DNA of 64,000 nt from Nitrospira sp. (GTDB lineage: Bacteria > Nitrospirota > Nitrospiria > Nitrospirales > Nitrospiraceae): positions 3,935,237 to 3,999,236 of the forward strand of contig CP126123.1 of the NCBI GenBank assembly GCA_030123605.1. Reading direction: 5' to 3'. The translations under genes were made by a program, and so were the position numbers. The notes beneath the pieces are model-generated. The model searched no databases and was not told the DNA's origin. It was given only the letters and a program-made list of their open reading frames with translations. Shown piece by piece: positions 1 through 9,540 of the stretch. How positions within the stretch are numbered: the first letter of the stretch is position 1; each line of letters begins with the position of its first letter.

Positions 1-448
1 CGAGGTCGGTCATGCGATTCATACGGTGACCACGCGGGAACGTGTGTCACTTCGCGTCTGGTGTGCTACTTCGGTTCGGTTGACGAGCCCAATCGTCGGA
101 TTCCTGGTGCGCAATCGGTTCGGTCAGTCATTGTTCGGCGCAAATACCTGGATGTCCGAGACCGCATTCCCGAAACCATTACTCCCCGGCACCCGGTTTC
201 TTGCCGAACTGGAGTTTGTGATGCCGGTGTTACATCCGGGCGACTATGCGATGAGTATCGCGCTCGCTGACGGCACGCAACAGCAACATGTCCAGCATCA
301 TTGGATGCATGACGCGTTGGCTTTCACGTCGGCCCCCTCTGAATTCTGTTTCGGACTCATTGCTGTCGAGATGGTCCGGGCACAGGTCATCCGTGTCGAA
401 GCTCGGGATAGAGACCATGAACGAACGAACGATTCCATCGCCCTGTAG
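1..448 (+). CDS. Wzt-like polysaccharide ABC exporter, C-terminal domain (5' end missing)
   Basis: The reading frame is open from base 2, so the gene begins before the window. The visible residues match the C-terminal carbohydrate-binding beta-sandwich of Wzt-type ATP-binding subunits, which recognise the finished non-reducing end of an O-antigen-like chain before export. Visible hallmarks are the motif SPIVGFLVRNRFGQ followed by FGANTW, and later the segment LHPGDYAMSIALADG. The ATPase domain and the membrane partner (Wzm) must lie upstream. The 3' end overlaps the next methyltransferase by 32 bases, pointing to one operon. The family call rests on the C-terminal domain alone. Confidence 0.72.
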   Translation, partial: EVGHAIHTVTTRERVSLRVWCATSVRLTSPIVGFLVRNRFGQSLFGANTWMSETAFPKPLLPGTRFLAELEFVMPVLHPGDYAMSIALADGTQQQHVQHHWMHDALAFTSAPSEFCFGLIAVEMVRAQVIRVEARDRDHERTNDSIAL

Positions 449-1151
449 GGTGTGCGGCGGCCTCGCCTTTGCGCATCACGATGTGTTGTGGCGTGAGCTT
501 ATCGCCCAGTGGGGCTTGTCCTCAGGGGAAGCGAACTACATCAACGTCCAACAGGGGACCTCCTGCACCCGGTGCGGTTCGAATGTGCGGTCGATCGCGC
601 TGGCCGCAGCCTTGTTACGATGGACTTGCGCCACGATAACGTTGAAGGAATGGGTGGACACGCCTGCAGCCCGCCGATGCGATCTGTTGGAAATCAACGA
701 GGCGGGAATGTTGAGTGGAATGCTGTCGCTACTGCCGGGCCATCGACTGGTTCGGTATCCGGAATACGACATGATGGCGTTGCCGTTCGAGTCGCGTTCG
801 TTTGATGTCGTGCTTCATTCCGATACGTTGGAGCATGTGCCTGATGCGATGCAGGGGTTGCGGGAGTGCCGGCGCGTGCTTCGTCCCGGCGGGGCCTGCC
901 TGTTTACGGTTCCTGTAGTCGTGGGACGGTTGACCCGTGGGCGTCAGGGGTTGCCGGTAAGTGTGCATGGCAGTGAAGGATGTATGGACGCGGCATTGAC
1001 CGTGCATACTGAGTTTGGCGCCGATGTCTGGTGTCAGGTGCTTGAAAGCGGTTTTGATGAATGCCGGATCGTGCCCTACCGATATCCTGCGGGAATTGCG
1101 TTGATCGCGCAGGTGGCGAAACCGATGCCCACAGAAGGGGGGCAGTGGTGA
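417..1151 (+). CDS. SAM-dependent methyltransferase with N-terminal Cys cluster
   Basis: A 244-residue class I methyltransferase. The start ATG at 417 is chosen because the protein then begins directly before a CRVCGG motif; the same frame continues upstream but overlaps the exporter gene. Two CxxC pairs (CRVCGG near residue 9 and CTRCGS near 51) suggest a small zinc-binding head. The C-terminal half carries the motif order of Methyltransf_11 proteins: PFESRSFDVVLHSDTLEHVPD, then LRECRRVLRPGG. The usual glycine-rich SAM loop is weak (CDLLEINEAGM). The next gene starts inside its stop codon (GTGA). Neighbourhood suggests methylation of a surface sugar; the acceptor is unknown. Confidence 0.72.
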   Translation: MNERTIPSPCRVCGGLAFAHHDVLWRELIAQWGLSSGEANYINVQQGTSCTRCGSNVRSIALAAALLRWTCATITLKEWVDTPAARRCDLLEINEAGMLSGMLSLLPGHRLVRYPEYDMMALPFESRSFDVVLHSDTLEHVPDAMQGLRECRRVLRPGGACLFTVPVVVGRLTRGRQGLPVSVHGSEGCMDAALTVHTEFGADVWCQVLESGFDECRIVPYRYPAGIALIAQVAKPMPTEGGQW

Positions 1152-2089
1152 ACGAGACGGGCAACCAACCGACCGTGCTTGAAGCGACCGGGGAGCGGTT
1201 CCTCCCGGAGATGCAGGGGACCATAGCTCTGGAACATTTTCATCGCTATGCCTTGGCGAAGGATTTTGCCTTTGGGAAAATCGTCCTCGATATTGCCTGC
1301 GGAGAAGGATACGGTTCATCTCTGCTGGCCGGGACCGCAGCCCGTGTGTATGGCGTAGACATCGCGCCCGATGCGATTGTCCATGCGAAAGCCGTTTATG
1401 GACGGCCCAATCTTGAGTTCCTGGTTGGGCGATGCGCGCAGATTCCGCTTCCGGACGGTGCGGTCGATCTGGTGGTCAGTTTCGAGACCATTGAACATCA
1501 CGCCGAACATGAGGAGATGTTCAGAGAAATCAAACGTGTCCTCCGGCCTGGCGGCCTGATGATCATGTCCAGCCCTGACAAGTTGGAATACACCGAACGA
1601 GCACATCATGCCAATGCGTATCATGCCAAGGAACTCTATGCGGATGAGTTCCGGAAACTGGTCGAGGGTTTTTTCAGTCACGTGGCGATATTGGGGCAGC
1701 GTGCGCTCTATGCATCCGCCATCCTTCCCGTGGGGATTCACGGAGAAGTGATTGAGTATTTCCGGGAACAGGGTGGCGCCATTCAGTCGGCACAGGGAGT
1801 GGTGCGTCCCTGTTATCAAGTCGCCATGGCCTCAGATGGTGCCTTGCCTTCGATGCCCTCCTCGCTCTTCGAGCACATTGGCGAGTCTGATCCGGAAATT
1901 ACACAGCTTCGGTATCAGTTGGATCATGCGCAGCAGCGAATCCTGGGCTTGGAGGCGGAGGTGTCGGGCCTCAAATCGGCGATCGACCTGATGCTGCGCT
2001 CACATTCGTGGAAAGCGACTAAACCCCTTCGCGCGGTGGCCAATCTCCTCCGGTCCGTCAGCAGACATCGCTCCGAGGAACAGCCGTAA
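1148..2089 (+). CDS. SAM-dependent methyltransferase with C-terminal coiled coil
   Basis: 313 residues from a GTG at 1148 that overlaps the upstream stop (GTGA), with a purine-rich AGAAGGGGGG stretch before it. The SAM site is clear: VLDIACGEGYGSSLLA, then the acidic loop GVDIAP and the motif FETIEHHAEHEEMF. The tail after about residue 245 changes character: ITQLRYQLDHAQQRILGLEA is a predicted coiled coil, then a basic segment ending in RHRSEEQP. Coiled coils on polymer-modifying methyltransferases can act as spacers or docking arms, as in WbdD of E. coli O9a; whether that applies here is inference. Confidence 0.78.
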   Translation: MNETGNQPTVLEATGERFLPEMQGTIALEHFHRYALAKDFAFGKIVLDIACGEGYGSSLLAGTAARVYGVDIAPDAIVHAKAVYGRPNLEFLVGRCAQIPLPDGAVDLVVSFETIEHHAEHEEMFREIKRVLRPGGLMIMSSPDKLEYTERAHHANAYHAKELYADEFRKLVEGFFSHVAILGQRALYASAILPVGIHGEVIEYFREQGGAIQSAQGVVRPCYQVAMASDGALPSMPSSLFEHIGESDPEITQLRYQLDHAQQRILGLEAEVSGLKSAIDLMLRSHSWKATKPLRAVANLLRSVSRHRSEEQP

Positions 2090-2139
2090 GTCTTCGCCCG
2101 GTAAGGGGCGTTCATGTTTCCTGACAGAGCGAGTCCGTG

Positions 2140-5100
2140 ATGTCTATGCCCAAACGTGTGGTGAAAGTTTTCCGATTTGCGCGCTTCTCCCTGGCGGAAG
2201 GCCTCGCGTGGTATCGCCGTCACGGTCGTCCTCCGAAGCGATCAGAAGTCTTCGCCCTTTTCCGGAAAGCTTTTTCCCGTTTCAAGATTCTTTCTCAGCG
2301 AAATGCTCCGGTTCCGAAAACGATTGAGCCGGTGTTTTCCCCCTACGACGCTTGGTTGCGGGTCAATGTTTGGAATCAGCGAAGACGAGATGACTTGTTG
2401 GACCGTCTGAGTCGACATGCGGGGCAGTTGCCGACGATTTCGTTGGTCATGCCCGTGCACGACCCGCCGCTTGAGTGGCTCACCAGGGCGATTGAATCGG
2501 TACGAGCGCAAGTCTGTGGGGAATGGGAACTCTGCATCGCCGATGATTGCAGTACGAATCCTGCCGTGCGCGCCGAACTGGAACTGTGGCGTACCATCGA
2601 CTCCAGAATTCATGTCACCTATCTGCAGCAGAATGTCAATATCAGCGAGGCAACGAACTCCGCCGTGATGCTGGCAACCGGGGAGTTTCTTCTTTTTCTG
2701 GACCATGATGATGAATTGACTCCGGATGCAGTCGGAGAGGTCCTTCTTTATCTGGCAGAACACTCAGACACCGATGTGCTGTATTCGGACGACGATAAGA
2801 TTGATCTATCCGGGAGACGTTACGCACCGCAATTCAAACCGGATTGGTCGCCGGAACTGCTGCTGTCTTATATGTATCTGAGTCATGTGTTCGTCGTGCG
2901 ACGGGCCTTATTCCATACCGTCGGCGCCATGCGGACTGGATTTGAAGGGGCTCAAGACTATGATCTGGCGCTCCGCCTCGCTGAGAGGACCATCGCTGTC
3001 GGACATATTCCGAAAGTGCTCTACCATTGGCGGGCCTTGCCGGGATCGACCGCCACCAACGGCGCTGCAAAGCCTGCCGGTCTTGACGCGGGGCGACGAG
3101 CCATTGCCGAAGCGTTCGAGCGGCGCGGCATCGTGGCACGGGTGATTCAGCCTGAGTTTGCATCCGCTGGGAAGTTGGGAATCTACGCCCATGAGTTTCC
3201 CGACGACGGGCCGAGTGTCACGATTCTTATTCCAACTAAGAACCAGGCTCCCATCCTGCGTCAATGTATCGAGTCGCTTGGCAAGACCACCTATCGAAAT
3301 TATGAGATCGTCATCATTGATAACGAGAGCGACGAGTCGGACACGCTGACCTATCTCCGGTCGCTTCCCCATCGCGTGCTCCGGATCGGGACCCCTTCCG
3401 GGCGGTTCAATTTTTCGACGATCAATAATCGTGCGGTGGAGCAAGTCAGCGGGGAGTTTGTGCTGTTCTTGAATAACGACACGGAAGTGAAAGCTCCTCG
3501 TTGGTTGAGCCAGATGATCGGGTATGCGCAAATGCCTGGCGTCGGCGCCGTCGGAGCCAAGCTCATGTTTGCCGACGGGCGCATTCAGCATGCAGGTGTG
3601 ATTCACGGCCTGTACCACGGACTGGCCGGGCCCGCATTCAAACTGACTCCGGCATGGGAGCATGGGTACCTGGCCTATGCGTCAGTGGTGCGCAACTATT
3701 CAGCCGTTACTGCCGCCTGTCTCCTCACGTCACGTCGGCGATTTTTGGAACTCGGCGGTTTCAACGAGGATGAGTTCGGTGTGGCCTACAACGACGTCGA
3801 CTATTGTTATCGACTCGTCGAGCAAGGATATCGGTGCGTCTATTGCCCCGACGCACAGCTCAATCATTATGAAGGCTATTCGAGAGGGTTTTGTGACGAT
3901 CCGGCGGAAATTGCGGCCTTTAAGCAGACCTACAGGAATCGGAAGGATCCCTGGTATAGCCCGCATCTGTCCCTTACGGACGAACAGTTCAATCTGATCC
4001 CCCGTACGATTGCTGTCAGGCGGCAGAAGCCGATCCCGATCGCCATGACGGCGTTGAGCTTGAATTACGAAGGGGCGCCATGGAGTCAGTATGAGTTGAC
4101 GAAAGAACTGGTCAAACGGAACGTCATTCAACCCATTGTCTTTTCGCCCGTCGACGGCCCGCTGCGGGCGTTATACGAGGAACAGGGTATAGCCGTCATG
4201 GTCGACCGGCATCCGTTGTGGGGTGTCACGAATTTGAGCGAGTATGAAGCAGCGATACAGGCTTTTTCCCGGAAGTGCCTCTCGTGGGGGGCGGAATTGG
4301 TCTATGCCAATACCCTCCAAAGTTTTTATGCCGTTGCGGCAGCGCGTAAAGCCGGTTTGCCGTCGGTGTGGAATCCGAGGGAAAGCGAACCGTGGCAAAC
4401 GTATTTTGATTATTTGCCTGACGGAGTCATCCAAAAAGCCTACGATTGTTTTGCATGGCCTTACCGGGTGGTCTTTGTCGCGGATGCCACGCGCGACGCC
4501 TATACGGCTCTCAACACGCGCCACAATTTCACGGTGATCCGTAACGGGTTGGACTGTACGCGTATTGAACAGGCTTGCCGGGAGTGGTCCAAATCGAAGG
4601 CCCGCACGTTGCTGGGGGTGCAAGGCGATGAGGTGGTGGTGTTGTTGCTGGGGACGGTGTGTTCACGGAAGGGGCAGCAGGATCTGGTCAATGCACTGTC
4701 TCGGCTTCCAGCAGACTGTCAGGAACGAGTGTGTTGTTATATTGTCGGCGATCGACCGAGTGAATACAGTAAGGCCTTGCACGCGTTGACCAAGGAACTC
4801 CCTTCCACACTACGAGACCGTGTGCATATTGTGCCGGAGACTCGCCAAACTACACCCTACTACCGAGCTGCAGATCTGTTCGTGTGTACCTCGAAGTTGG
4901 AAAGTTATCCGCGTGTGGTACTGGAAGCGATGGCTTATGGCCTGCCGATCGTGACCACTCCGGTGTTCGGAATTCGTGAGCAGGTCCGCGAGGGAGTGAA
5001 TGCGTTGTTGTATGAACCGGGTGACATCGGGGCGCTGGCGTCGCAGCTTTGCAGTCTGTTGCGGGATGAGGGGTTTCGGTCGCGTATGGGGGCGAACAGC

Positions 5101-5202
5101 GTCAGTGTCTTGGCGATTGGGACGAATTTCGAGGAAATGGTGGAGAGCTACGCCGAGGTGTTTACGGAGGCCTGGTTGAGTGGCGGAGGGCCTGCAGCAT
5201 GA
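2140..5202 (+). CDS. Three-domain glycosyltransferase (GT2-GT2-GT4)
   Basis: About 1020 residues; ATG at 2140 directly follows a possible GTG start at 2137. Domain 1 (about residues 95-310) is a GT2 GT-A fold with SLVMPVHDPP, DDCSTNP and the metal-binding DHDDE. Domain 2 (about 360-600) is a second GT2 with ILIPTKNQ, IIDNESDESDT and LFLNNDTEV. Domain 3 (about 630-1015) is a GT-B/GT4 domain with LLGTVCSRKG and the nucleotide-sugar motif ESYPRVVLEAMAYGLPIV. Such proteins can add several sugars in sequence from one polypeptide in O-antigen or capsule pathways. The last bases overlap the next ATG (ATGA), so the genes are translationally coupled. Confidence 0.88.
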   Translation: MSMPKRVVKVFRFARFSLAEGLAWYRRHGRPPKRSEVFALFRKAFSRFKILSQRNAPVPKTIEPVFSPYDAWLRVNVWNQRRRDDLLDRLSRHAGQLPTISLVMPVHDPPLEWLTRAIESVRAQVCGEWELCIADDCSTNPAVRAELELWRTIDSRIHVTYLQQNVNISEATNSAVMLATGEFLLFLDHDDELTPDAVGEVLLYLAEHSDTDVLYSDDDKIDLSGRRYAPQFKPDWSPELLLSYMYLSHVFVVRRALFHTVGAMRTGFEGAQDYDLALRLAERTIAVGHIPKVLYHWRALPGSTATNGAAKPAGLDAGRRAIAEAFERRGIVARVIQPEFASAGKLGIYAHEFPDDGPSVTILIPTKNQAPILRQCIESLGKTTYRNYEIVIIDNESDESDTLTYLRSLPHRVLRIGTPSGRFNFSTINNRAVEQVSGEFVLFLNNDTEVKAPRWLSQMIGYAQMPGVGAVGAKLMFADGRIQHAGVIHGLYHGLAGPAFKLTPAWEHGYLAYASVVRNYSAVTAACLLTSRRRFLELGGFNEDEFGVAYNDVDYCYRLVEQGYRCVYCPDAQLNHYEGYSRGFCDDPAEIAAFKQTYRNRKDPWYSPHLSLTDEQFNLIPRTIAVRRQKPIPIAMTALSLNYEGAPWSQYELTKELVKRNVIQPIVFSPVDGPLRALYEEQGIAVMVDRHPLWGVTNLSEYEAAIQAFSRKCLSWGAELVYANTLQSFYAVAAARKAGLPSVWNPRESEPWQTYFDYLPDGVIQKAYDCFAWPYRVVFVADATRDAYTALNTRHNFTVIRNGLDCTRIEQACREWSKSKARTLLGVQGDEVVVLLLGTVCSRKGQQDLVNALSRLPADCQERVCCYIVGDRPSEYSKALHALTKELPSTLRDRVHIVPETRQTTPYYRAADLFVCTSKLESYPRVVLEAMAYGLPIVTTPVFGIREQVREGVNALLYEPGDIGALASQLCSLLRDEGFRSRMGANSVSVLAIGTNFEEMVESYAEVFTEAWLSGGGPAA

Positions 5203-6338
5203 ACGCCAGGTTTAATTTAGAGACGCCGGGGGGAGATAGGCTGGACACCATTACACGATTTTCAGGTTGGTACATCCCAGATCATGGCCGTCGTCCTCAT
5301 CTCTATGTTTCATGCAACGGAAAGCGAGAGGCGACCTTGGAGTGGGGAAGCATCAGGCCTGATGTGTCCTCGGTCTACCCATCCCAGTCGCGATCGATCG
5401 TCAGTGGATTTCAAGGCGATGTGTTGGTGGGGGAGTATGAGCAGGCGCCTGAGCTTGAAGTCGCGGTGTTCGACGCTGCCGGGCAGGGCCGGGAGCTTTT
5501 TCGTCGAAGGTATGCTGTCGGGCCCTATCATCCGCCGACTCTCCGTGATCGGTCCTTTACGCTCTTCGACCTTCTCGTGTGCTCCGAATGCCGTTCTCCT
5601 CTCGCCAAGCATGAGATGGAGTGGGCTTGTCTCCGTTGCGGGGTGCCGATTCCTGTGCGGAGAGGCGTACCGCATTTTCTCCAGGCGGAGGGAACACCAT
5701 GTCTTCATCTGAGCGAGCAGACGAACACCCATCCCTATTCTTCGGAGGTGCTCGACATCATTGAGTGCCATCGAGCGGGGCTGGTCCTGGATTTCGGAGC
5801 CGGCCATACACCCAGGGATCTCTTGCGACCCCATGTCGTCTATCTTGATGCGGTTCAGTATCAATGGACCGATCTAGTCTGTACGCGTGGCCGGTTGCCG
5901 TTTCGAGATCAGACGTTCGGTGCGGTGGTGAGCCAGGCGGTCTTCGAACATTTAGAGGATCCGCACCTCACGGCACGGGAGCTGTGTCGGATTCTCCGAC
6001 CGGGCGGCATCATTCACCTCGATACGGCGTTCATGCAGCCATTACACGGCGATCCCTGGCACTTTTTCAATATGACACAGCACGGGTTGCGGAAGGTCAT
6101 GGCGCCCTTTGAGGAAATCCGCTGCGGCATCAAGAGCTACCAGCATCCCTCGGCAAGTTTGTTGATGCAATTCGACGCCATCGCGCCGTTTCTCAGATCG
6201 AAAAAATGGCGCAACACCGTTGCGAGGTGGCGTAAAGAGCTGCAGACCGGAGCGGGAGACTTCGACGACGCACTCGGCGAAGTCGGACGGACCACCCTGG
6301 CGGCAGGATTCTATTTTGAAGGGCGTCGTCCGCAGTAG
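5199..6338 (+). CDS. Methyltransferase with Trm112-like zinc ribbon
   Basis: 379 residues starting in an ATGA overlap with the glycosyltransferase. Residues 1-110 have no family I recognise. Around residues 128-155 two cysteine pairs, CSECRSPL and CLRCGVPI, followed by RRGVPHFL, form the zinc ribbon typical of Trm112-like domains fused to methyltransferases. The methyltransferase part has VLDFGAGHTP, SQAVFEHLEDP and LCRILRPGG. The acidic end of the SAM site (VYLDAVQYQW) is present. The position inside the glycan cluster suggests a sugar or glycolipid acceptor; nothing visible fixes the substrate. Confidence 0.78.
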   Translation: MNARFNLETPGGDRLDTITRFSGWYIPDHGRRPHLYVSCNGKREATLEWGSIRPDVSSVYPSQSRSIVSGFQGDVLVGEYEQAPELEVAVFDAAGQGRELFRRRYAVGPYHPPTLRDRSFTLFDLLVCSECRSPLAKHEMEWACLRCGVPIPVRRGVPHFLQAEGTPCLHLSEQTNTHPYSSEVLDIIECHRAGLVLDFGAGHTPRDLLRPHVVYLDAVQYQWTDLVCTRGRLPFRDQTFGAVVSQAVFEHLEDPHLTARELCRILRPGGIIHLDTAFMQPLHGDPWHFFNMTQHGLRKVMAPFEEIRCGIKSYQHPSASLLMQFDAIAPFLRSKKWRNTVARWRKELQTGAGDFDDALGEVGRTTLAAGFYFEGRRPQ

Positions 6339-6450
6339 TCGTTGGGAGTGAAGCCACCACTTCGTATCGGTCCAGGAGGCAGGGGACCAGCGTGGCAGGG
6401 CAACGTGGATGACGAACTGAAGCGCAGGGTGAGTCTGGTGTGAGGGGGTG

Positions 6451-7512
6451 ATGTTGGGAACGGGTGTCGTAGAACAACGGTTGCGGAGGATGTTGCTTCC
6501 TGGAGTGAGGAGGCTGGGGCTGTTGCCGATACTCCGAAAACTTCGCGCGAACGTTCGGTCACGTTACGAATCCGGACCTGTAGCTGCCGGCAACGCTGGA
6601 TGTGACCAACACCGGGTGTCCGATTACTGGGGGCAACAGTTTCATGCCATGAGAGCAGACAACTCCTACTGGCTCAACAACAAGCTGGTCGAGGAAGCGA
6701 CCTATCGATTGATGACGGGTGCACCCACGCATTGGTTGGAGTGGCTGTTAAACGAGTATTTTGCCCAACGCACATTTGAGCGCTCACTCAGTGTGTGCTG
6801 CGGGGATGGCGCCCATGAGATTCAGTTGTATACATCGGGCAAAGTGCGATTCGTGAGTGGGGTGGATATTTCAGGAAGCGCGATCACACAGGCGAGAGCC
6901 AAGTTTGAATCGGCCGGAGCCCCACAGGATCGATATCGCTTTGAAGTCGGAGACGTCAACCGCTTTACAATCGATGGCACGTTCGATCTGATCTTGTCGA
7001 CGGGCGCGTTGCATCACGCGACTAATCTGGAACGATTGTTGTCGGCGGTGCAAGACGCATTAACGCCTGATGGCTATTTCATCGTAGTGGAATTCATCGG
7101 GCCAGACCGGTTTCAGTGGACCGATCGGCAGATCGAGATCGCCAACCAGGTGCTGAGTGCTCTTGATCCTGCGTACTTGCGGGATGGAAGGAATACCAGG
7201 TTTGAGCGCCCCACCATCGAGAACATGTTGGCCGGCGATCCGTCGGAGGCCGTCCGATCGTCCGAGGTCTATCCTTTGGTGAAGCAGCATTTCGATGTGC
7301 GGTATGAACGGTTGTATAACGGCACGCTGCTTCATCAACTGCACCCCCTGTTGCGCACCGAGTTGGCGAATCAAGGGAAGCGCGATTTCGATTCGATTGT
7401 GCGATTGATTCTCCTCCTGGAAGATCTGCTGGTCAAAGGTAACATTCTTCCCTCAGATTTCGTATTCCTCATTTGTCAAAAGCCGGCATCGGGATCTCGA
7501 CGACCGGAGTAA
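6451..7512 (+). CDS. SAM-dependent methyltransferase
   Basis: About 353 residues. The start is uncertain: a GTG at 6448 and ATG at 6451 lie immediately after an AGGGGG run that is too close to serve as a good ribosome site, and a later ATG exists at 6490. The SAM motif is SVCCGDGAHEIQLY (about residues 110-125), followed by SGVDISGSAI, VGDVNRF and DLILSTGALHHATNLERLL. It is the fourth methyltransferase in 7.5 kb. It ends 16 bases before asnB, so the two are probably cotranscribed. Confidence 0.75.
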   Translation: MLGTGVVEQRLRRMLLPGVRRLGLLPILRKLRANVRSRYESGPVAAGNAGCDQHRVSDYWGQQFHAMRADNSYWLNNKLVEEATYRLMTGAPTHWLEWLLNEYFAQRTFERSLSVCCGDGAHEIQLYTSGKVRFVSGVDISGSAITQARAKFESAGAPQDRYRFEVGDVNRFTIDGTFDLILSTGALHHATNLERLLSAVQDALTPDGYFIVVEFIGPDRFQWTDRQIEIANQVLSALDPAYLRDGRNTRFERPTIENMLAGDPSEAVRSSEVYPLVKQHFDVRYERLYNGTLLHQLHPLLRTELANQGKRDFDSIVRLILLLEDLLVKGNILPSDFVFLICQKPASGSRRPE

Positions 7513-7528
7513 GCGAGGGCCTCGGCGC

Positions 7529-9346
7529 ATGTGCGGCATTGTCGGCGTGTGTGATCGCATGAAACCGCAGCAGGCTCGACAGCTTCTGGATCGCCTGTTG
7601 GCGACCATGGAGGCGCGCGGACCAGACGGGGCGGGACAGTATATTCAAGACGACCTCGTCATGGGGATGCGTCGACTCGCGGTGATCGATGTGAAGGGCG
7701 GCGGGCAACCCCTGCTGAGCTGCGACGGCCAAGTCGTGGCGTTTCAAAACGGAGAAATTTATAACCATGCAGAGCTCCGTCGTGAATTGGAGCGATGCGG
7801 TGCCCGGTTTAAGACCTCCAGCGACACGGAAGTGCTGGCTCATGGCTACGACTATTGGGGCATGGAGGGCTTGCTGGCGAAGCTCGACGGCATGTATGCC
7901 CTCGCCATACTCGATCGGCGGACACGTCGATTGCACCTGGCGCGTGATCGGTTCGGGGAGAAGCCGCTGTTCTACAGCCGGGCCGGCGAGAAGTTTGCCT
8001 ACAGCTCAAATATTATCGCGCTGGCTCTGTTGCCCTGGGTGGATCTCGATATTGATCTGGGAAGCGTGGATCGGTACCTGGCGCTACATTATGTGCCGGG
8101 CCGGCGCACGATTTTTACAGGCATCCACCGCCTGTTGCCGGGAGAACGGTTGACTCTTTCCCTCGATGCGTTCGACATAAGCCGGGAGATGTATTATCGC
8201 CCGAGACTCACGCCGGTTGAACCGGTAGAGCCGCGCGACTTGCTCGCTTGCATTGAGTCCGCCGTAACGAGTCGGCTGGTTGCTGATGTCCCAGTGGGCG
8301 TATTCCTTTCAGGAGGAATCGATAGCTCGATCGTGGCGGCCGTTGCGGCGAAGCACCACCCTGCGATTGATACGTTTTCCATGGGATTCAAGGATGCGCG
8401 CTTTGACGAGTCGGCCCATGCGCAGGCGGTGGCTCATGCGGTCGGGGCGTCGCACCATCATTTCACGTTTGATGAAACGGCGTTCCACGAACTCCTGCCG
8501 ACGGTTGTTGAGGCACTCGATGAGCCGAATGGAGATCAGGCGCTGCTTCCCACGTATTGGTTGTGCCGGGAAGCAAAGCGACATGTAACGGTGGTGTTGT
8601 CCGGAGAAGGCGCGGATGAGCTGTTTGCGGGATACGCGTATTACGAGACCATGCTGACGCGGCGTTCGTGGCGATTCTGCCTGAAAGAATGGATCGAAGG
8701 CCGGGCGGCTGCCGTTCCGCTTCAATGGCTCTGTCAGAATATCCAACCGGTGACGCCGTCGGGGTTCCCGTTGGTGATGGATGCGGCAGGCCGAGGCAGG
8801 TTACTAGGCGAGTCTATGCCTGAGACGGACCCATGGGAGGAGTCGTTCCGGTCTATGCTGACACAGGCGGGCAGTTCGCTTCAGCGGGCAACACTTGCCG
8901 ACGTCCTGACATGGTTACCTGATGATCTATTGGTCAAACTGGATCGTATGGCCATGGCCAACAGTCTCGAAGGACGAGCCCCGTTTCTGTCTCCTGCCTT
9001 GGCGGAAATCGCTCTTCGATTGCCGGAACCCCAACGAATGACCACCATGCGCAGCAAAGTCGTGCTTCGGGAAGTGGCCGCGTTGCTGTTACCGCCGAAC
9101 ATCGTGCAGCGACGGAAGCAAGGTTTTGTTCTGCCGATGGAGCGATGGCTGAGGCAGTGGCTGGCGAGGGTGGGGAGCCTCCGATCGTATTTCGATCTGT
9201 CGCGCATTCCCGCATTCAATACCGCAGCGGCGGTTTCCTTGATCGAATGGGAATTGGCCTTATCACAGCCGAACGAGCGCCTGCTATTTGCTCTCGTCAT
9301 GTTGGCGGAGTGGCATCATTCTTTCTTTCGTCGCCTTCGTCTCTGA
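7529..9346 (+). CDS. asnB: Asparagine synthase (glutamine-hydrolysing)
   Basis: 605 residues, full length for class B asparagine synthetases. Met-Cys-Gly-Ile at the start gives the N-terminal catalytic cysteine after Met removal; the glutaminase domain covers about 1-200 with the conserved FQNGEIYNH. The synthase domain has the PP-loop LSGGIDSS near residue 262 and VVLSGEGADELFAGY. Copies inside glycan clusters may amidate uronic-acid sugars or peptides rather than make free asparagine; that is inference from position. No other asparagine synthase is visible in the window. Confidence 0.9.
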   Translation: MCGIVGVCDRMKPQQARQLLDRLLATMEARGPDGAGQYIQDDLVMGMRRLAVIDVKGGGQPLLSCDGQVVAFQNGEIYNHAELRRELERCGARFKTSSDTEVLAHGYDYWGMEGLLAKLDGMYALAILDRRTRRLHLARDRFGEKPLFYSRAGEKFAYSSNIIALALLPWVDLDIDLGSVDRYLALHYVPGRRTIFTGIHRLLPGERLTLSLDAFDISREMYYRPRLTPVEPVEPRDLLACIESAVTSRLVADVPVGVFLSGGIDSSIVAAVAAKHHPAIDTFSMGFKDARFDESAHAQAVAHAVGASHHHFTFDETAFHELLPTVVEALDEPNGDQALLPTYWLCREAKRHVTVVLSGEGADELFAGYAYYETMLTRRSWRFCLKEWIEGRAAAVPLQWLCQNIQPVTPSGFPLVMDAAGRGRLLGESMPETDPWEESFRSMLTQAGSSLQRATLADVLTWLPDDLLVKLDRMAMANSLEGRAPFLSPALAEIALRLPEPQRMTTMRSKVVLREVAALLLPPNIVQRRKQGFVLPMERWLRQWLARVGSLRSYFDLSRIPAFNTAAAVSLIEWELALSQPNERLLFALVMLAEWHHSFFRRLRL

Positions 9347-9455
9347 GCCTGACGGTGAAAGATCCCGGCCGGTATGACCTTGTTTCTCAGGCCGTGGGTT
9401 CCCCCCGCAGCGAGCCTCGCGCACCCGCGTAAAAACATCGAAAAACCTATCCTTG

Positions 9456-9469
9456 CCGGAGATCTCCGG
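9456..9469. terminator. Possible terminator or operator palindrome
   Basis: A perfect 14-base palindrome CCGGAGATCTCCGG (5-bp stem with a GATC loop) lies between asnB and the next glycosyltransferase and is followed by the T-rich stretch TACTATTTGTTTATT. It could be a weak intrinsic terminator or a dyad operator; the stem is short. Confidence 0.3.
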
Positions 9470-9540
9470 TACTATTTGTTTATTCGGCGGGAATGTGCCG
9501 CCGGCTGCGATTTTGAGGCATCTGTGGAGAAACACGTGCG

